A DNA stretch of 64,000 nucleotides, taken from contig NZ_CP070969.1 in NCBI RefSeq assembly GCF_017086365.1, positions 2,542,001-2,606,000 of the forward strand. The letters are read 5' to 3'. This stretch comes from Paenibacillus tianjinensis (GTDB lineage Bacteria > Bacillota > Bacilli > Paenibacillales > Paenibacillaceae). Under the pieces are notes generated by a model. The model was not told the origin of the DNA. It saw nothing but the letters and a program-made list of their open reading frames with translations, and ran no database searches. Of this stretch, positions 51,772 through 59,525 are shown one piece after another. Position 1 is the first letter of the stretch; each line of letters starts with the position of its first letter. Made by a program: the position numbers and the translations under genes.

Positions 51772-52836
51772 ATGACGAAGAGCAATGCTACCCAGCTCTC
51801 CAGCCTAAAAAAAAGCGTGGCCCCTTTTGAACAAAACGACCATAAAAGAAGTATTAACCAGCTTATTAATACCCTCGGACCACTGATCCTGTTATGGACC
51901 GCAGCCTATTTGAGTCTTTCTGTATCGTATTGGCTGACCCTGTTGTTCGCAGTACCGGCAGCGGGCTTCGTAATCCGTACCTTTATTATTTTCCATGACT
52001 GCTGTCATGGTTCATTCTTCAAGAACCGGAAAGCCAACGATATTCTCGGTACACTTACGGGGGTGCTGACCCTGGTGCCTTACCGCCAGTGGAAGCACAG
52101 CCATTCGATCCATCATGCCGGCAGCAGCAACCTCGACAAAAGAGGCATCGGCGACATTTGGATTATGACTGTAGATGAATATATTGCGGCGAGTCCGCTG
52201 AAACGCTTATACTACCGGATTTACCGCAATCCGCTGGTCATGTTCGGCGCCGGTCCGATTGCCGTATTCCTGATTCAATACCGCTTCAATGCCAAGGGTG
52301 CAAGACGTAAAGAGCGCATAAATACGTATCTGACCAATATCCTGATTGCGGCCCTGTACGGGGCGATGATCTGGGCGATCGGCTGGCAGGCTTTCCTGCT
52401 GGTACAGCTGCCGATCGTGTTCGTCTCCGGCTTTCTCGGCATCTGGCTGTTCTATGTACAGCATCAGTTCGAGGATACGTTCTTTGAGCATGAAGAGGAA
52501 TGGAGTTATGTGATGGCTGCTGTGGAAGGAAGCTCTTATTATAAGCTGCCGAAGGTCCTGCAATGGATTACAGGCAACATCGGCTTTCACCATGTGCATC
52601 ATTTAAGCCCGAAGGTGCCGAACTATAACCTTGAGCTGGCACATAACGCTACACCGCCGCTGCAGAAAGCAACGACAATCACCATCGGTACCAGTCTAAA
52701 GGCGCTCCATTTCCGGCTGTGGGATGAGGAGAATAAGGGTTTTGTAAGCTTCAAGGAGATCAAAGCACGGCTGCGTCATCCTTTGCCTTCGGTAGAGGGG
52801 CTTAAAGTTCGCAAACCGGAACTCCAGGCCAAATAG
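51772..52836 (+). CDS. des: Membrane fatty acid desaturase
   Basis: A 354-residue integral membrane di-iron desaturase. The three His boxes are present: HDCCHG near residue 74, HSHSIHH near 108 and HHVHH near 272. There are about four to six membrane segments. The family inserts a cis double bond into acyl chains of membrane lipids; B. subtilis Des is a delta-5 acyl-lipid desaturase induced by cold. GAGGAGGAAACGACC precedes the ATG. The adjacent desK-desR genes support the name. A palindrome in the promoter is a candidate DesR site. Confidence 0.93.
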   Translation: MTKSNATQLSSLKKSVAPFEQNDHKRSINQLINTLGPLILLWTAAYLSLSVSYWLTLLFAVPAAGFVIRTFIIFHDCCHGSFFKNRKANDILGTLTGVLTLVPYRQWKHSHSIHHAGSSNLDKRGIGDIWIMTVDEYIAASPLKRLYYRIYRNPLVMFGAGPIAVFLIQYRFNAKGARRKERINTYLTNILIAALYGAMIWAIGWQAFLLVQLPIVFVSGFLGIWLFYVQHQFEDTFFEHEEEWSYVMAAVEGSSYYKLPKVLQWITGNIGFHHVHHLSPKVPNYNLELAHNATPPLQKATTITIGTSLKALHFRLWDEENKGFVSFKEIKARLRHPLPSVEGLKVRKPELQAK

Positions 52837-52858
52837 TATGCTTCGCGTACGCAGTCAG

Positions 52859-52913
52859 GAGAGGAAGCCAGTCCCGGAGAATATCAGGCGGGTGCGGCTT
52901 CTTCTCTTTTTTT
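52859..52913 (+). terminator. Rho-independent terminator after des
   Basis: GAGAGGAAGCC (52859-52869) pairs with GGCTTCTTCTC (52896-52906), one wobble, followed by seven T. Confidence 0.8.
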
Positions 52914-52945
52914 CCGGGGATTGCCGGTTATCGCAAGCTTTATGC

Positions 52946-52951
52946 TAAAAT
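52946..52951 (+). promoter_or_regulatory. Extended -10 box of desKR
   Basis: TGCTAAAAT lies 35-40 bases before desK; no good -35 at normal spacing, so the TGN extension may compensate. Confidence 0.4.
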
Positions 52952-52985
52952 GGGGGTAATCTAGCTGGCTAAAAGGGTGGCTGAC

Positions 52986-54125
52986 ATGCAGAAGTGGCAT
53001 CATATTTTTCATAAAAGTACAGGTCTGAGCCCTTATGTTTGGGTTGTGTTCTACATCCTTCCGTTTTACTCGATTTTCCGCTCCTCTTCGATGGATCGAT
53101 GGGTATATGGAATTGTGATGATTATTATGTTTTTTGCCTGTTATGTGCTTGCTTTCAAATCTAAGGGATGGGTTGTTTATTTCTGGACGAGTGTGCAGAT
53201 TATCGTATCCATTACGATGACGCTGATGTTCGGTTATATGTATTTTGCACTGTTTCTGGCTTTTTTTATCGGTAATATCCAGAACCGCGTCGGCTTCTTC
53301 ACCATTTACACGATCCATTTGCTGACGACCATCGTAGCCATTAACTACGAGCTGATTACCCGAAATCCGGTATTTCTGTCGCAGCTGCCGTTTGTGCTGG
53401 TGAGTATCATTGCTGTAGTACTGCTTCCCGTCACAACCTATAACCGCAATAATCAGGATAAGCTGCAGGGACAGCTGGAGGATGCCAATAAGAGGATTTC
53501 TGAACTGGTCATCATGGAGGAGCGTCAGCGGATCTCCCGTGACCTGCATGATACCCTGGGTCAGAAGCTGTCGCTGATCGGGCTAAAGAGTGACTTGGCC
53601 AGCAAGCTGATCAGCAAAAACCCGGCTCAGGCGGTCGTGGAGATCAATGATGTCCGCCAGACAGCCAGAAGCGCGCTGAAAGAGGTCCGTGAAATGATCA
53701 CACAGATGCGCGGCATCCGGCTGGAAGATGAGCTTGTGCGGATCCGGCAGTTTCTTCAGGCAGCAGAAATTGAATTCGTACTCGAGGGCAGTCCCAAGCT
53801 GACAAATACTTCACTGATTACGGAAAATGTGCTCAGCATGTGCATTAAAGAAGCTGTCACGAATGTGGTGAGACACAGCGGCGCTACGTATTGCCGGATT
53901 GGAATAGAGCCTTCCCGAACGGATCTGGTAATCAAGGTTTCCGATAACGGGAAAGGCATCACTCCCCCAAATCCGGATGATAAGGGACATGGTCTGCAGG
54001 GCATGCGGGAGCGGCTTGAATTTATTAACGGGAGCATGGAAATTGTGCAGAACAGCGGGACAACCATAGTGGTTAAGGTACCTACGGTGATCCGGCAGCT
54101 GGAGCAGGAGGGGAAAGAGGAATGA
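52986..54125 (+). CDS. desK: Thermosensor histidine kinase DesK
   Basis: A 379-residue kinase with about five membrane segments in the first 150 residues and a dimerisation/phospho-acceptor helix ERQRISRDLHDTLGQKLSLI, with the His at about 187. This is nearly the DesK sequence of B. subtilis (His188). The HATPase_c domain shows TNVVRHSGATYC, DNGKGITPP and GHGLQGMRERLE. DesK senses membrane thickness or order and controls DesR. ATG 52986 has AAGGGTG 6 bases upstream; GTG 52977 is an alternative. The desR gene overlaps its stop by 4 bases. Confidence 0.93.
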   Translation: MQKWHHIFHKSTGLSPYVWVVFYILPFYSIFRSSSMDRWVYGIVMIIMFFACYVLAFKSKGWVVYFWTSVQIIVSITMTLMFGYMYFALFLAFFIGNIQNRVGFFTIYTIHLLTTIVAINYELITRNPVFLSQLPFVLVSIIAVVLLPVTTYNRNNQDKLQGQLEDANKRISELVIMEERQRISRDLHDTLGQKLSLIGLKSDLASKLISKNPAQAVVEINDVRQTARSALKEVREMITQMRGIRLEDELVRIRQFLQAAEIEFVLEGSPKLTNTSLITENVLSMCIKEAVTNVVRHSGATYCRIGIEPSRTDLVIKVSDNGKGITPPNPDDKGHGLQGMRERLEFINGSMEIVQNSGTTIVVKVPTVIRQLEQEGKEE

Positions 54126-54724
54126 TAAAGATAGTAATTGCTGAGGATCAGCGCATGCTGCTGGGTGCACTGGCTTCGCTGCTTGATCTGGAAGAGGATA
54201 TGAAGGTGGTCGGGCGTGCAGCCAACGGGGAGGAAGCCGTTAAGCTGGTGAAGCTGCATACGCCTGATATTTGTATTATGGATATAGAAATGCCTGCCAT
54301 GACCGGACTCGAAGCAGCGGAGGCTCTGAAGAATTCCGGCTGTAAAGTCATGATCCTCACTACCTTTGCCCGGGCCGGCTATTTCGAGCGCGCTGTGAAG
54401 GCTGGAGTGGACGCCTATCTGCTGAAGGACAGCCCTAGTGAAGAGCTGGCCCTCTCCATCCGCAGTGTAATGGCCGGCAGACGGATTTATGCACCGGAGC
54501 TCATGGATGAAGCTTACAGCAGTGAAGCCAATCCGCTGACGCAGCGGGAGAAGGAAGTGCTCGGACTGATTGCCGACGGCAAAAATACCAAGGAAATCGC
54601 CAGCCAGCTGTACATTACAACAGGAACGGTACGAAACTATATCTCAGTTATTCTTGATAAGCTGGATGTTGGCAACCGGATTGAGGCCATTACACGTTTT
54701 AAGGAAAAAGGCTGGTTTAAGTAA
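54122..54724 (+). CDS. desR: Response regulator DesR (NarL/LuxR type)
   Basis: A 200-residue regulator: receiver domain with VIAEDQRMLLGAL, Asp54 in ICIMDIEMP and a Lys in YLLKDSPSEE, followed by a LuxR-type helix-turn-helix (LTQREKEVLGLIADGKNTKEIA, LYITTGTVRNYISVILDKL). The phospho-Asp number matches B. subtilis DesR. The ATG overlaps the desK stop (ATGA). When phosphorylated, DesR activates des at low temperature. A terminator follows about 75 bases later. Confidence 0.93.
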   Translation: MIKIVIAEDQRMLLGALASLLDLEEDMKVVGRAANGEEAVKLVKLHTPDICIMDIEMPAMTGLEAAEALKNSGCKVMILTTFARAGYFERAVKAGVDAYLLKDSPSEELALSIRSVMAGRRIYAPELMDEAYSSEANPLTQREKEVLGLIADGKNTKEIASQLYITTGTVRNYISVILDKLDVGNRIEAITRFKEKGWFK

Positions 54725-54796
54725 GCGGGGTGCCGCATATATTTCATCAAGAGGTGGAACTGTCATCCTTAATGTACAGTCACACCCGATCATCAC

Positions 54797-54827
54797 GGGG
54801 GACCGCCAAGGTCTGCCCTGTTTTTTT
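54797..54827 (+). terminator. Terminator after desR
   Basis: GGGGGACC pairs with GGTCTGCCC (one bulge), followed by TGTTTTTTT. The rest of the 314-bp gap up to 55038 holds the dyad at 54962-54994 and no gene. Confidence 0.65.
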
Positions 54828-54961
54828 GCGCGGATTTTCTTGGATAAGCTAATTTATCTAGTTCCTTTCTCCTGTTTTTACCATTTGGAGGCGGTTGAGA
54901 TTGGAAGCGGAAATGATTTTTGCTAAGATTAATGCAAACATGTGATCTTATTCCCTGTACT

Positions 54962-54994
54962 TGGGTAATAGAGAACATGTTCCAATTTTACCCA
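54962..54994. promoter_or_regulatory. Nested 33-bp dyad upstream of the SWIM/MoxR/VWA operon
   Basis: TGGGTAA (54962-54968) is the inverse of TTACCCA (54988-54994), and between them lies the perfect palindrome GAACATGTTC (54973-54982), almost co-centred. It ends about 45 bp before the first start codon of the five-gene cluster. It could be an operator for the cluster. It is not a LexA box, since GAAC and GTTC are separated by two, not four, bases. Confidence 0.45.
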
Positions 54995-55038
54995 GATATT
55001 CTGTTTAATTCAGCTAAACCAGTCAGGAGGAATCTGAT

Positions 55039-56478
55039 TTGCCTGAACTCACTTCATCCTATGTAGATTCGTTAGCACCGAATGCCGCCTCTATTAAGAA
55101 CGGACAGGGGCTGGTACGTAAAAAAAGCTTCATCCAGCTTCACCGTACAGAGAACGGAGAGCTGCTATTCGGGCAATGTGCGGGAAGTGGGAAGACACCG
55201 TATGAATGCTCTGTAGATTTTGTAGCTCCGGAGAATCCTGTCTTCCGCTGTTCCTGCCCGAGCCGGCAATTTCCCTGCAAGCACACCCTGGGCCTGCTGT
55301 ATGCCTATGTGGAAGGCCAGCCCTTTACCCCGGCACAAGTTCCTGAGACGATCGCAGCCAAACGCGAAAAGGCGGAGAAACGGGAAGAGAATAAGGTGAA
55401 ACAGGCTGCCGAAGGCAGCGGGAGTAAACCGAAGAAAGTCAATAAATCAGCACTTAAGAAAAAAATATCAGCCCAGCTTGAAGGGCTGGCCCTACTGGAG
55501 AAGCTGGTGCTTTCATTGATCCGCGGCGGGTTATCTGCGATTGATGCCAAGACACTTAAGACCGTTCAGGAGCATGTGAAACAGCTGGGCAACTATTATT
55601 TGTCAGGTGCGCAGATTGAGCTGCGCCAGTTCGCGCTGCTGCTGGGGAAAGGGCAGGACCGTGAGCAGAGCTATACATATGCTGTGGAGCAATTGACACG
55701 GCTGCATGCCTTCATTAAGAAAGGCCGGAGTTACCTTACCGCAAGAAGCGAGGACCCGGAGCTTGCACCGGATGTTGAATCAACCATTGATGAATGGCTG
55801 GGTCACGCCTGGCAGCTGGCAGAACTGAAGGAGTACGGGCTTACAGAGGCAGATGTTGAACTGCTGCAGCTCGCCTTCTACAGCTATGATGATCAGGCAC
55901 GGCAGGAATTCGTCGATCTCGGGTACTGGCTCGACATGGCCGGCGGCAGGATCCACAAGACTGTACATTACCGTCCTTACAAAGCAGCCAAGCTGCTGCG
56001 GGAGGATGACAGCTTCTTTGATGTAGCCAAGATTCCGTTGCTCTACAAATATCCCGGAGAACTCAATGCACGGGTACGTTATGAAGAGATGACAGCAAGA
56101 CCGGTCATTCCGGCAGATCTGGCTCAGGTTCGGGTGCATGCACACCGCAGCTTTGCGGAAGCAATCAAGAGTGTGAAAAATCAGTTGAAGAATCCGCTCA
56201 GCGATAAGCAACCGGTTCTGCTTCTATATGCAGCAAGCCTTGGAGTGACAGAGAACGGCCAATATGTCATAACGGATGAAGCCGGCGGGCAGCTTGTGCT
56301 GGGGGATATTTCCTCACTGGCCCAGGGTACGCTCCAGCTGCTGCCATTCCTGCCTCCTGCCAGTCTCAAGGGCTGCTCGCTGCTGGTAATGTTTGAACAT
56401 GAACTGGACCAGGGCAAGCTGGTTGCCCAGCCGCTAAGCGTCATCACGGATGAGGGGATTACACGTCTTCTATACTAA
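55039..56478 (+). CDS. SWIM zinc finger family protein
   Basis: A 479-residue protein. The SWIM zinc finger is at residues 71-82 with pattern C-x-C-x6-C-x-H (FRCSCPSRQFPCKH). A charged, Lys/Glu-rich linker follows (residues 110-150), then a long helical region and a C-terminal beta-rich part. SWIM domains bind DNA or protein. The start is TTG at 55039 with CAGGAGGAATCTGA upstream. It opens a five-gene cluster with a HEAT-like protein, a MoxR ATPase, DUF5682 and a VWA protein, a set I recall from other bacteria. Biochemical role unknown. Confidence 0.88.
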   Translation: MPELTSSYVDSLAPNAASIKNGQGLVRKKSFIQLHRTENGELLFGQCAGSGKTPYECSVDFVAPENPVFRCSCPSRQFPCKHTLGLLYAYVEGQPFTPAQVPETIAAKREKAEKREENKVKQAAEGSGSKPKKVNKSALKKKISAQLEGLALLEKLVLSLIRGGLSAIDAKTLKTVQEHVKQLGNYYLSGAQIELRQFALLLGKGQDREQSYTYAVEQLTRLHAFIKKGRSYLTARSEDPELAPDVESTIDEWLGHAWQLAELKEYGLTEADVELLQLAFYSYDDQARQEFVDLGYWLDMAGGRIHKTVHYRPYKAAKLLREDDSFFDVAKIPLLYKYPGELNARVRYEEMTARPVIPADLAQVRVHAHRSFAEAIKSVKNQLKNPLSDKQPVLLLYAASLGVTENGQYVITDEAGGQLVLGDISSLAQGTLQLLPFLPPASLKGCSLLVMFEHELDQGKLVAQPLSVITDEGITRLLY

Positions 56479-56529
56479 GCAGACTTTATATATTAATTTT
56501 CGTATACCTTTGAGTAGGGGGGACTGCCC

Positions 56530-58374
56530 ATGAGTACATCGTTATTACAAGAGCTTCATCTGGAAGTCAGAAGGCTTTATATTGCCGGCAGCGACCTGGC
56601 GGCAGACGACTTCCGCCTGAAACGCCTGCTGCCGCAGTTTCAGCAGCTGGGTGAGCGGGCAGCTGTCTTTAAGCGGCTCGGCGAAGGCGTGGCGGCCCTT
56701 CTTAAGCAGGAGAGTGCGGGGGAGGCTGCTCCGGCGGTGAAGCTGCTGGAGCTGACCCTTCTGCTGGAGTCTGTGCTCTATACACAGGGCACTACATCAC
56801 CTGCCGGTATTCCAGACGAGCTGCCGCGCAGCAGCTTTACCCTTGAAACCAAAGTATCTTACCGTAAGCTGGCTGCGGTCCGGCAGGCGCTGACCACAAC
56901 GGGCGGCGGCAGATATGAGACGGTAGTAGAAGCGTTCAATGAGGGAATGTTTCAAGATTTGCGTCTGCTGCCGCTGGCTATCGGTGCCTTAGGTGACCCG
57001 TATGCCGAGATCGCTGAATTTGCCATGAAGCAGATTCTGCCCTCCTATGGCCCCGCAATCGCTGATTATCTCATGCGGGAATTCGATCCTTCCGGCGGGA
57101 AAAGCGATGTACGCAAGCTGCAGGTGATCGGAGAGACAGGCGGGCCGGAGCTGCTTCCTGAGATATTCAAGGCAGCTGAGAACGGCAGCGATGAGGTCCG
57201 TGCTGCTGCTATCGGATGTCTGGCCGGACACGGGGAGTACACGCCGTCATTACTGGAATGGACGAAGGATAAGAAGAAGCCGATCCGAGAAGCCGCCTAT
57301 GCAGCATTGGCGGCCGGCGGTTCGGCGGAGGGCAGGGAACGGCTGTTTGAGGCGTTTGCCGGTAAGAAGGACCGGGTACTGGCAGCAGAAGCAGTCGCGA
57401 AGTGGCCATCCGCACCGCTTGCGGAGCGGCTGTCAGTTCGGTTTATGGAGGAGCTTCAGGAAGCCTCACAGCAGGACAAAACCGACAAGAAAAAGAATGA
57501 GAACGTCTGGACCAGCATTGAGCCGTATTTAACTGCGCTTGAGGAAGCACGAAATCCACTGCTCGACGAATTATACAGCTTTGTGATACAGAATTATGAA
57601 ACATTTATCACTTTAGGATGGCTGCCTCTGCTGGATCAGGCAGCTTATTATGAGGAGAGAACTGCATCGGAACAGGGACTGGACCTTCTCAGGGAGCTGG
57701 AGCAGCGTAATTCGCGTTATTTGCCTCACTATTTCCGTGCGGCGCAGCAATTGCTGAGTGCGAAGGAGCTCTATAAGCTGTTCGGCGGAACGATGATGAG
57801 CAGGCTGAGATCAAAAATATCGAAAGAAGCGGCAAAGCGTGACCTTCAGCTGCTGGAAACGCTGGAGCGGCAGATTATAAACGCTGAAAGCGTTGTATAT
57901 GAGGTCCCCTGGGATTCCTCCAGAGACCGTCAGCAATTCTGGAGGGAAATGCTGTCTGCTGACAAGATTGCAGCAGCCTGGGACCCCCGCTGGCTCGACT
58001 GGTTCATTGAGCAGGACGCGCTGGATCTGGTGTGTGCCTTTGCCCGGCCGGATTCTGCAGACGCACGTAATTATCTGCTCGGCAAACTTCAGGAGCAGAG
58101 CGGTAAACGGAAAGGACACGATTTCATCCCCCATATTTTTATGGGGCTGGAGCGTGCAGGCATGGCAGAGCCGGAACGGCAGGAGCTTCTGATGTCCATC
58201 CTTGAGAAGGATAGACAGTATAACCCGTATATGATTCCTTATCATTTATTTGATTTAATGCTCCGTTTTCCTTCAAGCTACATTAGCCGGATCGAGGCTG
58301 TTGCACCTAATTTCCGCTATGAATGCAAAACACAGCTGGAATATCTGCTGAATCATCTGCAGAGACAGAAATAG
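56530..58374 (+). CDS. HEAT-repeat-like protein, second gene of the MoxR/VWA cluster
   Basis: A 614-residue soluble protein rich in paired amphipathic helices, including HEAT-like stretches such as ELLPEIFKAAENGSDEVRAA and RVLAAEAVAKWPSAPLAERL. No enzyme motif is visible, so a scaffold or adaptor role is likely. In comparable clusters I recall a DUF5691-type protein at this position, but I cannot confirm it here. GGGGGGACTGCCC precedes the ATG, 51 bases after the SWIM gene. The next gene starts 47 bases later on the same strand. Confidence 0.75.
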   Translation: MSTSLLQELHLEVRRLYIAGSDLAADDFRLKRLLPQFQQLGERAAVFKRLGEGVAALLKQESAGEAAPAVKLLELTLLLESVLYTQGTTSPAGIPDELPRSSFTLETKVSYRKLAAVRQALTTTGGGRYETVVEAFNEGMFQDLRLLPLAIGALGDPYAEIAEFAMKQILPSYGPAIADYLMREFDPSGGKSDVRKLQVIGETGGPELLPEIFKAAENGSDEVRAAAIGCLAGHGEYTPSLLEWTKDKKKPIREAAYAALAAGGSAEGRERLFEAFAGKKDRVLAAEAVAKWPSAPLAERLSVRFMEELQEASQQDKTDKKKNENVWTSIEPYLTALEEARNPLLDELYSFVIQNYETFITLGWLPLLDQAAYYEERTASEQGLDLLRELEQRNSRYLPHYFRAAQQLLSAKELYKLFGGTMMSRLRSKISKEAAKRDLQLLETLERQIINAESVVYEVPWDSSRDRQQFWREMLSADKIAAAWDPRWLDWFIEQDALDLVCAFARPDSADARNYLLGKLQEQSGKRKGHDFIPHIFMGLERAGMAEPERQELLMSILEKDRQYNPYMIPYHLFDLMLRFPSSYISRIEAVAPNFRYECKTQLEYLLNHLQRQK

Positions 58375-58421
58375 CGGACTTCGGAAATTGAATTCACGGT
58401 TTACACAAAGGAGAGGTGTAC

Positions 58422-59525
58422 ATGTCAACGGGACAAGAGCAGCTTCAGGACTATATGCGGCTGCCTGCAGAGGTTTTGTATCGGGAGGAGCTTGAAGCAC
58501 TGCGCAGGGAGGATAAGGGCAGAATTCCGGCAGGCTGGCAGATGTCGCCGCGTGCAGTATTCACATTCATCGCCGGAGGTAAGGCCGGAAGCAAGGTCAT
58601 TACCCCGAAATATATTGGCAACACGCGGCTGATCGAAATGGCCGTCGCTACACTGGTCACCGACCGGGCGCTGCTGCTGATCGGAGAACCGGGAACGGCT
58701 AAATCCTGGCTGTCCGAGAATCTGGCTGCGGCGATTTACGGTAACTCCGGGCTGGTGGTCCAGGGGACAGCCGGTACAAGTGAGGAGCATGTGCGCTACT
58801 CCTGGAACTACGCCATGCTGCTGGCGAACGGACCGACCCCGGAGGCGCTGGTCAAAAGCCCGATTATGCGGGCAATGGAGGACGGGGGCATCGCCCGGTT
58901 TGAAGAGATTTCCCGCTGTGCTTCCGAAGTGCAGGATGCGCTGATCTCCATTCTCTCGGAGAAGACGATCTCCGTGCCGGAACTAGGCAAGGAGGCCGGT
59001 GCCCGCAAAGGCTTCTCGATCATTGCCACAGCCAACACCAGAGACCGCGGGGTCAATGAAATGTCCGCTGCGCTGAAGCGGCGGTTCAATATCATCGTGC
59101 TGCCTGCACCTTCAGATATTGAAACAGAGCTGTCCATTGTCAAGAAACGGGTTGCTGAGATCGCTTCCTCATACGAGCTTCAGGCTGCCGTACCCGCGGA
59201 TGATGCCCTGCTCAAAGTAGTGACGATTTTCCGGGAACTGCGCAGCGGGATGACGCTCGACAAGAAAGAGAAGTTGAAGACGCCGGCCGGGGTAATTTCC
59301 ACCGCAGAGGCGATTTCCCTCTTGACCAATAGCATGGCGCTGGCCGCAAGCTTCGGCAGCGGTGAGCTGACCGACAGTGATCTTGCTGCCGGCCTCCAGG
59401 GGGCTATCGTCAAGGATGATGAAAAGGATAAGCTCGTCTGGAAGGAATATCTGGATAATGTCATGAAGAAAAAAGGAACGGAGTGGCGCGGCCTTTATCA
59501 GGCCTGTAAGGAGATGAACGAGTGA
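58422..59525 (+). CDS. MoxR-type AAA+ ATPase
   Basis: A 367-residue ATPase. Walker A is GEPGTAKS (residues 88-95), the Walker B position reads IARFEEISR (Glu-Glu rather than Asp-Glu), sensor 1 is TANTRD, and the arginine finger region is LKRRFN. Such MoxR proteins form hexamers and act with VWA-domain partners to remodel or activate target proteins. AAAGGAGAGGTGTAC precedes ATG 58422. DUF5682 begins in a GTGA overlap at its stop. The VWA gene of the same cluster is its likely partner. Confidence 0.9.
   Translation: MSTGQEQLQDYMRLPAEVLYREELEALRREDKGRIPAGWQMSPRAVFTFIAGGKAGSKVITPKYIGNTRLIEMAVATLVTDRALLLIGEPGTAKSWLSENLAAAIYGNSGLVVQGTAGTSEEHVRYSWNYAMLLANGPTPEALVKSPIMRAMEDGGIARFEEISRCASEVQDALISILSEKTISVPELGKEAGARKGFSIIATANTRDRGVNEMSAALKRRFNIIVLPAPSDIETELSIVKKRVAEIASSYELQAAVPADDALLKVVTIFRELRSGMTLDKKEKLKTPAGVISTAEAISLLTNSMALAASFGSGELTDSDLAAGLQGAIVKDDEKDKLVWKEYLDNVMKKKGTEWRGLYQACKEMNE

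Noticed and set aside
54570..54926. 118-codon frame overlapping the end of desR
   Set aside because: Runs in another frame of desR and into the terminator region; no ribosome binding site or motif.
54973..54982. LexA (SOS) box at GAACATGTTC
   Set aside because: The Gram-positive LexA box needs four bases between GAAC and GTTC; here there are two.
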